Assembly (NCBI GenBank): GCA_025356475.1
Contig: JANXSX010000187.1
Span: 1-35,050 of the forward strand
Direction: 5' to 3'
From: Isosphaeraceae bacterium
Lineage (GTDB): Bacteria; Planctomycetota; Planctomycetia; Isosphaerales; Isosphaeraceae
DNA length: 35,050 nt
Shown one piece after another: positions 17,059 through 25,887 of the stretch. The stretch's first letter is position 1; every line of letters starts with the position of its first letter. A model generated the notes under the pieces. That model saw only the letters and a list, made by a program, of their open reading frames with translations. It ran no database searches and was not told where the DNA came from. A program made the translations under genes and the position numbers.

Positions 17059-17532
17059 TTAACGAGGAAGGATATTGCCGTGAGGGCCGGGGTGGGCGGG
17101 CTCGATCCCGGCCGGAGTCAGGTGGGGATAGCTTTCAGGGCCGGGAGCGGGTTCATACGACTCAGCCATGGCCTCTACAGAGACAGGCTCCGCACGAAGA
17201 CCAGGTTCGCGAAGCTCCTGCCAGAGCGAAACATCGAGCGAGGACTTTCGAGCAAAGAGGACCAGGATTAAAGCCAGCGCAACCGAAGCTTCGCAGGCCG
17301 CCACGGTCAATATGACAATGGTGAAGACTTGTCCCGACCAATTCCCATGATAACGTCCGAATGCAACCAGGGTGAGAGCTGTCCCTTGAAGCATCATTTC
17401 AGCGGAAAGGAACATTACAATAAGATTACGTCTGGTGAGAAATCCGAGCATGCCGAGCGTCATCAGGCCTGCGCCGATGATGAGATAATTCGTCATCATA
17501 TCAAAGCCAAAGAGTTCGACTGGATCATTCAT
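17059..17532 (-). CDS. nuoK: NADH-quinone oxidoreductase subunit K, extended C-terminus
   Basis: NuoK is a small three-helix subunit of the complex I membrane arm, normally about 100 aa. Here residues about 12-100 match it well: YLIIGAGLMTLGMLGFLTRRNLIVMFLSAEMMLQG holds the first two helices in overlapping pieces, with the conserved Glu in SAEMM. TVAACEASVALALILVLF is the third helix with its conserved Glu. The protein runs on to 157 aa with a polar, proline-rich tail (REPGLRAEPVS...) that is unlike the membrane part. The tail is in frame with no sign of a frameshift. The start ATG is 72 bp after nuoJ. Confidence 0.94.
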   Translation of the reverse strand: MNDPVELFGFDMMTNYLIIGAGLMTLGMLGFLTRRNLIVMFLSAEMMLQGTALTLVAFGRYHGNWSGQVFTIVILTVAACEASVALALILVLFARKSSLDVSLWQELREPGLRAEPVSVEAMAESYEPAPGPESYPHLTPAGIEPAHPGPHGNILPR

Positions 17533-17604
17533 AAACGTTCTCGATCAAGTACATCGCTGAGAAATATAAGGAGGAGTCGCGGAAAAAGGCAGTCGGGTTC
17601 AAGT

Positions 17605-18507
17605 TCAGGCTGAGGGAGTTGCAATCGTGGGGCGAATCGGCTTCTTGGGCTGGGCGATTGCGATCGCGCCGACGAGGGCGACAAACAGCAAGATCCCTGA
17701 AAGTTCGACGGTGATCAGGTGGTCTGTGAACATGGTCGCCCCCAAGCCAGCGACATGGGGGATGGTTGGATCCGCATCTGCGACCTTCGAGCGATCCTTA
17801 CGAGGGTCAAGCAGTGCAGTTGGTCGAACGGACTCACGGAGGACCGAATTGATAGACCTAGAGCCCATTTGGCCACCGTAAATATCGAGCAGGTACGTGG
17901 TAGGACGGAGCCGATTTGCGAGTGAGGCCTGATTCGTGGCTGGGGAAACTCCTCCAACAGGAACTCGCAAACAGAGAACCGCGAACACCAGGCTCCAGAG
18001 AAGCAAGTACGACGTAAATGTCGCAGCCGCAGGACTCCGCGAGCTACGATCGTATCGAGCCTTGCCTTCCATCTGCGCGAGCATAATCACAAATAAGAAC
18101 GTGACGATGATGGCACCAGCGTAAACGATAATCGTACCGGCCGCGAGAAATTGAGCACCAGCGAGTAGGAAGAGACCGGCCGTCGAGAGTACAACGGCTG
18201 CGAACCAAAGCGCACTATAGACCGGGTTCCGCGAGGTAACTGTTAAAACGGCACCGCCAAGAGCGGAGAGCCCGAATAAGTAGAAAAAGAATCCTGAGAT
18301 CAACGATGCGGGCGCATTCCAGAAGCTGGCCAACAGCACTAAACCAAGTGCCGTCAAGCCGACACCAAGGATATGGACATTTCTTGCCTTGATCCGGCCA
18401 TGAGGATGAGGGAGCAGTAGATACGTGCCAATCGCCCCGCAGACGATCGCGAGAATCGCACGAAATAAGTCAGAGATCGCGGGGAAATTATCGGGCATTT
18501 CGATCAT
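17605..18507 (-). CDS. nuoJ: NADH-quinone oxidoreductase subunit J, extended N-terminus
   Basis: NuoJ is a membrane subunit next to the quinone site and usually starts close to the helix seen here around residue 75. This 300-aa version has about 70 extra residues at the front with two hydrophobic stretches (AILAIVCGAIGTYLLL and GVGLTALGLVLLASFW). The core then follows: TSRNPVYSALWFAAVVLS, GLFLLAGAQFLAAGTIIVYAG and IIVTFLFVIMLAQMEG, the last containing the pi-bulge helix. A polar loop and a final helix (LSGILLFVALVGAIAIA) complete it. ATG 18507 has GAGACGAG immediately upstream; ATG 18498 is an alternative. No inner start near residue 70 has been singled out as better. Confidence 0.92.
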   Translation of the reverse strand: MIEMPDNFPAISDLFRAILAIVCGAIGTYLLLPHPHGRIKARNVHILGVGLTALGLVLLASFWNAPASLISGFFFYLFGLSALGGAVLTVTSRNPVYSALWFAAVVLSTAGLFLLAGAQFLAAGTIIVYAGAIIVTFLFVIMLAQMEGKARYDRSSRSPAAATFTSYLLLWSLVFAVLCLRVPVGGVSPATNQASLANRLRPTTYLLDIYGGQMGSRSINSVLRESVRPTALLDPRKDRSKVADADPTIPHVAGLGATMFTDHLITVELSGILLFVALVGAIAIAQPKKPIRPTIATPSA

Positions 18508-18542
18508 CTCGTCTCGGTGCCGATCGGAGTACTTGGACTGGC

Positions 18543-19121
18543 TCAGGAATGTAGTGATACCACTTCGGTGGACGGTGTGCCGACCGGAGGTTTGTTGTAT
18601 CGCATTGGCTCGGCGTCCTTGGTCAGGTCGAAGACGGAGAGCAGCTTGGTCTTATCAAAAATCATCTGTTCACGTGACAGACCGGTCAAGTCGTAGAGGC
18701 CAGTGAGTTCGATCGCTTCAACAGGGCAGGCCTCCTCGCACATGCCGCAATAAATACAGCGGAGTTCGTCAATGACGAAGCTCTCGGGGTATTTTTCGCG
18801 ATCGGGCCACGAGTCGGGAGCCGTCCCCGCCACGATATCAATGCAATGCGCGGGACACGCGGTTGCACAAAGCATGCAAGCGACGCAACGAACCCGCCCC
18901 TGATCATCCTTATTGAGCCGATGGACCCCCCGGTAATTGGCGCTGGGAATGTGTTGCATTTCAGGGTACTGGACTGTGATCTCGGTACCGAAAAATGCGA
19001 CTCCGGCCATGTGCTTACCTGTGACGATCAGCCCCTGAACGATCTGCTTCAGGTAGAGATTCTCCACCCAACTTAGCTTGGGTGGGCTCACACGTTTCAG
19101 GTTCGGGTCGTCCAGGCGCAC
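18543..19121 (-). CDS. nuoI: NADH-quinone oxidoreductase subunit I (2 x 4Fe-4S)
   Basis: The 192-aa ferredoxin-like subunit carries clusters N6a and N6b that pass electrons towards the quinone site. Both 4Fe-4S motifs are complete: CVACMLCATACPAHCIDI and CIYCGMCEEACPVEAIEL, each with CX2CX2CX3CP. The N-terminal helix (LKQIVQGLIVTGKHM) is the usual membrane-contact segment. GTG 19121 is used because GGGAG lies 7 bases upstream. The gene sits 48 bp after nuoH and 35 bp before nuoJ. No part is missing; the ~45 residues after the second cluster are of the usual size. Confidence 0.96.
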   Translation of the reverse strand: MRLDDPNLKRVSPPKLSWVENLYLKQIVQGLIVTGKHMAGVAFFGTEITVQYPEMQHIPSANYRGVHRLNKDDQGRVRCVACMLCATACPAHCIDIVAGTAPDSWPDREKYPESFVIDELRCIYCGMCEEACPVEAIELTGLYDLTGLSREQMIFDKTKLLSVFDLTKDAEPMRYNKPPVGTPSTEVVSLHS

Positions 19122-19169
19122 AATCCAGCTCCCGTGAAGAGTTTAACGGTTCGTGACTCCGTGTGGAGT

Positions 19170-20216
19170 TCACGAGTAGACGAGTTGAACAATCGCTGCG
19201 GTCGCGATGAAATTGACGATGGCAAGTGGGATCAAGCTCTTCCAGGCGAGTTCCATCAAGGTGTCGTACCGGAACCTGGGAAGGGTCCAGCGCACCCACA
19301 TGATGAAGAATACGAGCATGCCGACTTTGCCCAACATCACGCTCGCTTTCATGAATGCCCAGAACCAACCGGTCTGAGTTTGATCGAGCAGGAACGGGAT
19401 ATCCCAGCCACCAAAGAACAAGATAACGATCAGATAGCTGACCGTGATGACATGGAGATATTCCCCAAGGAAGAACATACCAAACTTCATCGCAGAATAC
19501 TCAGTATGAAATCCGCCAACAAGTTCCTGTTCGCTTTCGGGCAAGTCGAATGGCAAACGATTCGTTTCGGCGAAGCCGCTAATGAGAAAGAGCAGGAAGC
19601 CGATCGGTTGGACGACAATCCCCCAGACGTGACTATCCTGCCAGTTGATGATCGAGTTCAGGTCGAGCGATCCGGTGAGGAGAACCATGCCCAGGATCGA
19701 CATTCCGAGCGGAATCTCGTAACTGATGAGCTGAGCACTCGACCTGATCCCACCCAAAAATGAATATTTGTTGTTCGAAGCCCAGCCGGCGAGAACAACG
19801 CCGTAGACTCCCAGGCTGCCGATCGCGAAAACGTAGAGGATACCAATATCGATGCCCGGAGCAATTTGAAAATCGATCCGAGACCCATCCAGGAAATCTG
19901 GAGCGGTCGCCCCGACAGGCCCGAAGGGAACCACGGCGAAGCCGATCATGGCGGCGATGATCGCGATCGCGGGAGCAAGAATGTACAGAGGCTTATCGAC
20001 ATAAGAAGGAATCACATCCTCCTTCAAGATCATCTTGGCACCGTCAGCAAGGGGTTGCAACAAGCCGAACGGACCGGCGCGGTTGGGGCCGATGCGATCC
20101 TGAGCGTAAGCAGCAACCTTACGCTCGACCAGAATGAGGTACGCGACTGCCCCTTGACTCACGCCGACAACGACGCCGATCTTCAGGACGATCAGACAGA
20201 TGGCCCAGAATGTCAT
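19170..20216 (-). CDS. nuoH: NADH-quinone oxidoreductase subunit H
   Basis: This 348-aa membrane subunit forms most of the quinone chamber entrance. The hallmark segments are LVERKVAAYAQDRIGPNRAG followed by FGLLQPLADGAKMI near the N-terminus, and ETNRLPFDLPESEQELVGG then FHTEYSAMKFGMFFLGEY in the middle. Near the end comes RFRYDTLMELAWKSLIPLAI. About eight hydrophobic helices are visible, as expected. ATG 20216 begins a typical first helix (TFWAICLIVLKIGVVVGV). nuoG ends 42 bp upstream. Confidence 0.97.
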   Translation of the reverse strand: MTFWAICLIVLKIGVVVGVSQGAVAYLILVERKVAAYAQDRIGPNRAGPFGLLQPLADGAKMILKEDVIPSYVDKPLYILAPAIAIIAAMIGFAVVPFGPVGATAPDFLDGSRIDFQIAPGIDIGILYVFAIGSLGVYGVVLAGWASNNKYSFLGGIRSSAQLISYEIPLGMSILGMVLLTGSLDLNSIINWQDSHVWGIVVQPIGFLLFLISGFAETNRLPFDLPESEQELVGGFHTEYSAMKFGMFFLGEYLHVITVSYLIVILFFGGWDIPFLLDQTQTGWFWAFMKASVMLGKVGMLVFFIMWVRWTLPRFRYDTLMELAWKSLIPLAIVNFIATAAIVQLVYS

Positions 20217-20258
20217 GCGCGGACAACCTTTCGCGGCGGTGTCGGAGCTGGAGAATGA

Positions 20259-22010
20259 TTACGCATAGGAGCCTACCGAACTGATACGATGCTTGGTCCA
20301 AGAGTCGGCAAATCGTTCTGCCGAACCGGAGGTGGTCGATGCGGGAGTCGTCCCTAAGACCGCGCCGAACTCGGGAAGTTTCCCACCTTTGGCGACGGCA
20401 AAATCGGGGATAATCTCGGCAAGCTCGGCCAGGATTTCGTTCGAGAGAATCGGTGCAACCGACTTACCAAGTAAAATAGCGAAGATGTCCAGATCCGCCA
20501 AGCTGCCATCTCGGGGAGCAAGGGCGGCGTCGAAGGACTGGAGCCTTCGATCCGCGTTCGCAAAGGAGCCCGACTTCTCGGCGAAAGTCGCTCCGGGAAG
20601 GACGATGTCGGCAAGCTGAGCCAGCGGCGTCACATGCACATCTTGCACAATTAACATCTTTGTGGATGCACGAAGCAAGTCCGCGACACCTTGATCGAGG
20701 AACGGCTCGAGCCCTCCCGCCGTGAGGTAGATCGCTGCGTAATCGGCGCGAGCAACCTCATTGGTGAAGGTTTTAAACTCGATCACCTCGCCTTGGAAGT
20801 GCTTGAGGACCGCTTCGACCCCGTGCCGGTTCGGGCATTTCTCCGCGTGGATCGTGAACGGGCGAGGAACCACAAAACTTACATCACCGGTTCGCCCCGT
20901 GGTCTTGTCGGGATGATAGGTTTTGTCTTCGCCTTCGATCGGAACTGGCCCGAGGGCGAGAACGGAATTCGCACTCAGTTGTTTGATGTAAGTGGAGAGG
21001 AGGAAAGCCTCTTCAACCGTGAGGAAGGGCGACAGAACCGCCCCAATCTTGCCACCGTCTTTGCTGGTTGCTTTGAGCGATTGGTCAACAGAAGTCAGTG
21101 CCTTATCAATCGAGATTGTGCCGAGAACCCCGTGCTCGCGGAGGTATGCACTATTGAGCAAATTGACGTCGTTGGCGACCTTATAACTGTATCGGCCTGC
21201 GTCGCAGATCCAATAGTCATTGACGTTTGGATTGTAGCGAGGCTTGAACCGCCAAAGTTGGCCCCGGTTCTCTTCCGCACTGATATTACACCCGGTTGAG
21301 CACCCAGCGCAGATTGAGTCATGCTTGGCGAGAAACCAAACTCGCTGTTTGTGCAGAAAATCTTTGTCGAGCAATGCGCCCACCGGGCACAAATCGACAA
21401 CGTTGCCGGCGAGCGGATTGTCGAGTTCGATACCTGGGAAGATATCAATCTCAGCATGACTACCACGACGCGTGACTTGAAGTTCAGACGTCTGAGTGAT
21501 CTCGCGAGTGAATCGGACGCATCTCGTACACATGATGCATCGGTCCTGATTGAGTTGGATCAGGTCCGAGACATCTTTGCGAGGGTTGACGTTCCGCTCT
21601 TCGACAAAACGGTGGTTAGCCTGACCATATTCGTAGGAGTAGTCTTGCAGACCACATTCGCCAGCCTGGTCGCAGACCGGGCAGTCGAGTGGGTGGTTCA
21701 AGAGCAAGAATTCCATGATCATCTTCTGATGATCTTTGACCTTGGTCGAGTTGGTGACCAGAACCGTCCCATCCCTGGCTGGAGTCTGGCAACCCGGGAC
21801 CATCTTGGGGATCATCTTGATCTCGCCGGTCTTCGGATCTTTACTTCCAACCTCGATCTCGCACATCCGACAGTTCGCGACCACGGAGAGTGCGGGGTGC
21901 CAGCAATAATAGGGGATCTCAACGCCAAACCGCTGCGCAGCCTGGATGGCGTTGAGCTTCTCGTTGTCGGGCAAGGTATACTCTTGCCCGTTAAGGATCA
22001 TGGTCGCCAT
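20259..22010 (-). CDS. nuoG: NADH-quinone oxidoreductase subunit G, short form
   Basis: NuoG is the large Fe-S subunit of the peripheral arm. Ligands for N1b (CWHPALSVVANCRMC and PGCQTP), the His-Cys cluster (HPLDCPVCDQAGECG) and N5/N4 (CIMCTRCVRF, LCPVGAL) are all visible. A further CAGCSTGC with a later Cys (DYWICDAG) fits the N7 cluster kept in some bacteria. At 583 aa the protein is shorter than many NuoG proteins, with a reduced molybdopterin-oxidoreductase-like half (ADIVLPGATFAEKSGSFAN remains). Such shortening is known in the family and should not remove electron transfer. ATG 22010 is used; ATG 22001 is possible. nuoF ends 20 bp upstream. Confidence 0.95.
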   Translation of the reverse strand: MATMILNGQEYTLPDNEKLNAIQAAQRFGVEIPYYCWHPALSVVANCRMCEIEVGSKDPKTGEIKMIPKMVPGCQTPARDGTVLVTNSTKVKDHQKMIMEFLLLNHPLDCPVCDQAGECGLQDYSYEYGQANHRFVEERNVNPRKDVSDLIQLNQDRCIMCTRCVRFTREITQTSELQVTRRGSHAEIDIFPGIELDNPLAGNVVDLCPVGALLDKDFLHKQRVWFLAKHDSICAGCSTGCNISAEENRGQLWRFKPRYNPNVNDYWICDAGRYSYKVANDVNLLNSAYLREHGVLGTISIDKALTSVDQSLKATSKDGGKIGAVLSPFLTVEEAFLLSTYIKQLSANSVLALGPVPIEGEDKTYHPDKTTGRTGDVSFVVPRPFTIHAEKCPNRHGVEAVLKHFQGEVIEFKTFTNEVARADYAAIYLTAGGLEPFLDQGVADLLRASTKMLIVQDVHVTPLAQLADIVLPGATFAEKSGSFANADRRLQSFDAALAPRDGSLADLDIFAILLGKSVAPILSNEILAELAEIIPDFAVAKGGKLPEFGAVLGTTPASTTSGSAERFADSWTKHRISSVGSYA

Positions 22011-22030
22011 CGGTTCGCGGACCTTTCGCG

Positions 22031-23428
22031 TCAGGACGAGTGCGGTGAACGGAGTGCCCCGGTCGGGGACGACATACCGATGGAGACAGGAGTTACCGCA
22101 GCAGTCGTGGGCGATCCCATCGTGATAGCCGTCTGCAAAGGAGTGACGGCGTAGCGTGGATCTTGGTGAGTCTTGATATATTCTTCTAACTCAGGTCGGA
22201 ACTTGGCGAGTGCATTCTTGATCGGCCAAGCGGCACCATCCGCAAGTCCACAAATGGTGGTGCCAGGCGTGATTCCGAGGTTCGCCTGAATCCCGCCCAG
22301 TACGGTTAAGTCTTCCATCCGACCGCCGCCGAGCTTGATCCGCTTCATCGTCTTGTAGATCCAGGCGGTCCCTTCGCGGCAAGGCGTACACTGCCCACAA
22401 CTCTCGTGGGCGAAGAAACGGGCACAGTTGTAGAGGTAATCAACGATCGAAGTTTGATCATCGATCACGGTCACTGCAGCGGTGCCAAGTCCGAGGCATC
22501 CGGGTTTGCGAATGGCTTCGAAATCGAGCGGGGTGTCCAACTCGTCGGCGGAGAGTAAGCCCATGCTGATCCCTCCTGGAACAACGGCCTTGGCCTTTCG
22601 GCCTTTCCAGACCCCTTGGCCGTGAACCTCAATCAATTCGCGACAGGTAATGCCAAGGGGCAGCTCAACACACGTTTGCTTGTTCACGTGACCAGAAATG
22701 CAGTAGAGCTTGGGACCATAGCTCTTGGGGGTGCCCATCGACTTGAACCAATCGGCCCCACGTTCAACAATATGGGGGACGCAGGCCAAGGTCTCGACGT
22801 TGTTGACAACAGTCGGCTTCTTGAAGGCTCCCTCAACGGCGGGAAACGGGGGCTTGATCCGTGGCCAGCCTCGTTTGCCTTCAAGGCTTTCGATTAGGCC
22901 GGTTTCTTCGCCACAGATGTAGGCCCCTGCCCCGCGATGGACCCAGATCTCCAGGTCAAAACCGGAGCCGAAGATGTTCTTGCCGAGATAACCTTTGGCC
23001 CGAGCCTCGTCGATCGCTCGTTCAAGGATCTGATAGGCTTTGATGTACTCGAAGCGGACATAGAGGTAAGCGGCGGTCGCTTTGGTCGCGAAGCAGCCGA
23101 TGATGATCCCTTCGATCAGTTGGTGGGGATCCTTCTCCATCAGAATACGGTTATTGAAGGTTGCTGGCTCGCTCTCATCGGCATTGATGCACATGAGAGT
23201 TTCCTTCCGATCCTTGGGAAGGAAACTCCACTTCAGTCCGCAGGGGAACCCAGCGCCACCTCGGCCACGAAGCTCACTGTCCTTGATCAGATTGACCACT
23301 CCGTCGGGGTCCATCTGAGTCAGGGCCTTGCGTGCAGCCTGGTAACCACCACGCGACTCGTACACCGGGAGCGTATGGCTCTGGGCGACGTTCCAGTTGC
23401 GGGACAGGACTGGTTCAAATGCGGCCAC
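22031..23428 (-). CDS. nuoF: NADH-quinone oxidoreductase subunit F
   Basis: NuoF binds NADH and FMN and holds cluster N3. Visible are LRGRGGAGFPCGLKWSF (NADH/FMN glycine loop), CINADESEPATFNNR, HRGAGAYICGEETGLIESLE, and the N3 ligands ESCGQCTPCREG with a later TTICGLADG. GTG 23428 is preferred because GGAG lies 9 bases ahead and the protein then starts AAFEPVLSRNW; a TTG at 23452 would add eight residues without a site. This gives 465 aa. The last ~30 residues after DPRYAVTPLQ form a Ser/Thr/Pro-rich tail that I would not expect from the family. Confidence 0.95.
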   Translation of the reverse strand: MAAFEPVLSRNWNVAQSHTLPVYESRGGYQAARKALTQMDPDGVVNLIKDSELRGRGGAGFPCGLKWSFLPKDRKETLMCINADESEPATFNNRILMEKDPHQLIEGIIIGCFATKATAAYLYVRFEYIKAYQILERAIDEARAKGYLGKNIFGSGFDLEIWVHRGAGAYICGEETGLIESLEGKRGWPRIKPPFPAVEGAFKKPTVVNNVETLACVPHIVERGADWFKSMGTPKSYGPKLYCISGHVNKQTCVELPLGITCRELIEVHGQGVWKGRKAKAVVPGGISMGLLSADELDTPLDFEAIRKPGCLGLGTAAVTVIDDQTSIVDYLYNCARFFAHESCGQCTPCREGTAWIYKTMKRIKLGGGRMEDLTVLGGIQANLGITPGTTICGLADGAAWPIKNALAKFRPELEEYIKTHQDPRYAVTPLQTAITMGSPTTAAVTPVSIGMSSPTGALRSPHSS

Positions 23429-23489
23429 GGCAAACAACTCCAGCGAGGTCAAGCGAGCGGCGGAAGTAAACCACAGCTATCATTTGAGG

Positions 23490-24002
23490 TTACAGGATCG
23501 GCTGAGGGCCGCGCTTGACATCGGCGATCATGGCGTTGACCTTCTCTTCCGTCAACGGCCCGTAGATTCGACCATCGTCGGCGAGGGCGGCAGGTGCGAA
23601 GTCACAAATGCCCAGGCACTCGGCGAACTCGACGGTCACCTTGCCATCCGAAGAGGTCTGGCCGGAACCATGAAGGCCGAGCTTCGCACAGGTGACCTCG
23701 AGCATCTCCTCACCGCCAGTGAGCATACAGGAGAGCGAGCGACAGACCCATAAGCGGACATCGCCGATGGGTGCCTGGGGAAAGAAGCCGTAGAAGCTCA
23801 TGGTGTCATGAACTTCGGCGGGGGTGATTTCCAGGATCTCGGCGATCTCGGCCATCGCTTGGAACGGAACGCATCGGAGCGACTCATGAACAATATGGAG
23901 CGCAGGCAGAGTGACGGCCTTCTTGCTCGGATAGCGACCAATGTACGCCCGAATCTTGGCGCGAATCCCTTCGTTCAGGAGTGGTGCTGCCACGGTGCTC
24001 AT
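23490..24002 (-). CDS. nuoE: NADH-quinone oxidoreductase subunit E
   Basis: This 170-aa thioredoxin-like subunit holds the 2Fe-2S cluster N1a beside NuoF. The ligand pattern is complete: CRSLSC (CX4C) followed later by CLGIC (CX3C). The helical N-terminal part (ALHIVHESLRCVPFQAM and PAEVHDTMSFYGFF) is typical. ATG 24002 is preferred, with GAGG 11 bases upstream. An in-frame TTG at 24047 would add 15 residues and would start inside the space after nuoD. The gene lies 48 bp after nuoD and 61 bp before nuoF. Confidence 0.95.
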   Translation of the reverse strand: MSTVAAPLLNEGIRAKIRAYIGRYPSKKAVTLPALHIVHESLRCVPFQAMAEIAEILEITPAEVHDTMSFYGFFPQAPIGDVRLWVCRSLSCMLTGGEEMLEVTCAKLGLHGSGQTSSDGKVTVEFAECLGICDFAPAALADDGRIYGPLTEEKVNAMIADVKRGPQPIL

Positions 24003-24050
24003 CGGTCGAAACGCCTCAAGAGTGAGAAATCCCGTCAAATCCCGCAAATA

Positions 24051-25271
24051 TTAGCGATCGAGTTCGGCAGCAATGATGTTCAAGCTACCGAGAACAGCCA
24101 CAATGTCCGCAATCAGATGGTCTTTGATGATCAAGGGAAAGACCTGAAAATGAATGAATGAGGGAGGACGGGTGCGAGTCCGCCAGGCCGTCTGAGTCCC
24201 ATCGGTCACCAGGTAGTAGCCGAGTTCGCCGTTGGGCGACTCGATCGCAGAGTAGACTTCGTTCCGAGGTGTTTCCGCCCCACGGTTGGGCATGATCAGC
24301 TCGAAGTGCTGGATCAGCCCTTCCATACTGTTGTAGGCAGTCCCCTTATCAGGAAGTGAGAACTTCTCAGCAATGGGCAGGTTGACAGGCCCGGTAGGCA
24401 GATTTTCTACGGTCTGCTTGAGGATCCGCATGCTCTGGACCATCTCTTCCATCCGGACCTGGAACCTAGCGTAGCAGTCCCCTTCCGTGGCGTAGGGAAC
24501 ATCGAAGTCGAGGTCCCCATACACCAGATATGGCGCGTCTTTGCGAAGATCGATCGGGATACCACTCGCTCGGGCGATCGGGCCTGAACAAGAGTAACTG
24601 ATCGCGTCGGCCTTGGTCAGCGTACCGACCCCCCTCATTCGATCGAGGAAAATCCGGTTCCGGAATAAGAGCTTTTCCATGTCGCTGAGGACCTTGGGCA
24701 TCGCGCCCAAGAACCGCCGAATCTTCTTGATCACCTCATCGTTGAAGTCCTGAAGCACGCCGCCAACCCGGGTATATCCAGGGTGGAACCGATATCCTGA
24801 CATCTCTTCATAGATGTCGTAGATCATCTCACGCTGGTTGAATGCGAACAAGAAAGCGGTAAAGGCTCCCAAGTCGAGAGCCGCGGCACCCGTACAGAGC
24901 AAGTGGTCACTGATTCGGGCAAGTTCACCAATGATCACACGAATATATTTGCAACGTTCGGTGAGTTCGATACCAAGGGCGGACTCGACCGCGTGGTGCC
25001 AGGCCACCTCATTCATCGGCGGGCTGATGTAGTTTTTGCGATCGACGACTGTGACATACTGGTTGAAGTTGAGGTGTTCACCCAGCTTTTCGAAGCCGGA
25101 GTGCAAGTAACCAATGTGCGGAGTCGCCTTGACGATGCGCTCGCCATCGAGATCGAGCACGAGACGCAGCGTCGTGTGGGTCGCTGGGTGCTGGGGCCCG
25201 AAATTCAGAGTCCAGAGGTACTGCTTGGACTCGACACCAACCTCAGGATCGTCGAGCAGATTCGCCGGCAT
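24051..25271 (-). CDS. nuoD: NADH-quinone oxidoreductase subunit D
   Basis: NuoD is the 49-kDa-type subunit, related to the large subunit of NiFe hydrogenases, and shapes the quinone-binding pocket with NuoB. Hallmarks are NFGPQHPATHTTLRLVL at the start (the conserved His-Pro-x-x-His loop), PHIGYLHSGFEKLGEHL, VIIGELARISDHLL and PGYTRVGGV. The C-terminus is DIVAVLGSLNIIAAELDR. The length of 406 aa is normal for a stand-alone NuoD, so there is no NuoCD fusion. nuoC ends 52 bp upstream. Confidence 0.97.
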   Translation of the reverse strand: MPANLLDDPEVGVESKQYLWTLNFGPQHPATHTTLRLVLDLDGERIVKATPHIGYLHSGFEKLGEHLNFNQYVTVVDRKNYISPPMNEVAWHHAVESALGIELTERCKYIRVIIGELARISDHLLCTGAAALDLGAFTAFLFAFNQREMIYDIYEEMSGYRFHPGYTRVGGVLQDFNDEVIKKIRRFLGAMPKVLSDMEKLLFRNRIFLDRMRGVGTLTKADAISYSCSGPIARASGIPIDLRKDAPYLVYGDLDFDVPYATEGDCYARFQVRMEEMVQSMRILKQTVENLPTGPVNLPIAEKFSLPDKGTAYNSMEGLIQHFELIMPNRGAETPRNEVYSAIESPNGELGYYLVTDGTQTAWRTRTRPPSFIHFQVFPLIIKDHLIADIVAVLGSLNIIAAELDR

Positions 25272-25323
25272 GGGTTGTACTCAAAGATCCAGGGCGTTCA
25301 CAAGTCTACGGATGAAAACGAGA

Positions 25324-25854
25324 TTACGACTGGGCACGTGACAGCTTAGGGAAGTTGTGCCGTTCGCCGCGTCCACGAAGCGGATAGTCCTTACGAAGCG
25401 GAAACGCTTCAAACTCGTCCGGCATGAGGATGCGTCGAAGGTCAGGATGCCCTTCGAACTTGATACCATACATGTCAAAAACCTCGCGCTCCATCCAGTC
25501 CGCCCCCATCCAGAGAGGCATCACACTCGGGAGGGTCGCTTGAGCTGCGGTCACGCCGACCTTGACGACGAGGAAAGCATTTGTCTCAAGATTCCGCAGC
25601 ACGTAATGAACTTGGAAGCGATCTCGCGTCCAACCCGGATATCCCAGGTAATCGACGCCACCTAACTCGGAGAGGAATGAGAAACCACACTCGTTCTTGA
25701 GGAACTCGAGAAGCGAGAAGAGCTGAGACTTGGGTACGAAAAGCCTGAGATTGTCCCGGAAAATCGATGTTGAGAGCACACCTTCGCCGAACCGCTCAGA
25801 GAGCTTGGTCAGCGTGGCGCTGTGGGGATCGAGAGGTTTGGCTGTGGCAGTCAT
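25324..25854 (-). CDS. nuoC: NADH-quinone oxidoreductase subunit C
   Basis: This 176-aa 30-kDa-type subunit stabilises the NuoD/NuoB junction. The signature is [24 protein letters not shown] in overlapping pieces, followed by [15 protein letters not shown]. Before it, [11 protein letters not shown] and [11 protein letters not shown] are typical beta-strand segments. The gene is separate from nuoD. It starts at ATG 25854, 33 bp after nuoB. Confidence 0.96.
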   Translation of the reverse strand: MTATAKPLDPHSATLTKLSERFGEGVLSTSIFRDNLRLFVPKSQLFSLLEFLKNECGFSFLSELGGVDYLGYPGWTRDRFQVHYVLRNLETNAFLVVKVGVTAAQATLPSVMPLWMGADWMEREVFDMYGIKFEGHPDLRRILMPDEFEAFPLRKDYPLRGRGERHNFPKLSRAQS

Positions 25855-25887
25855 CCGTCGGAGGCTTCCCGTCAGAGTGAGTGGGGG

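Noticed and set aside
21321-22154. 277-codon plus-strand frame opposite nuoG and nuoF
   Set aside because: It crosses the junction of two certain genes on the other strand; its product is Asp/Arg/Leu-rich without any motif.
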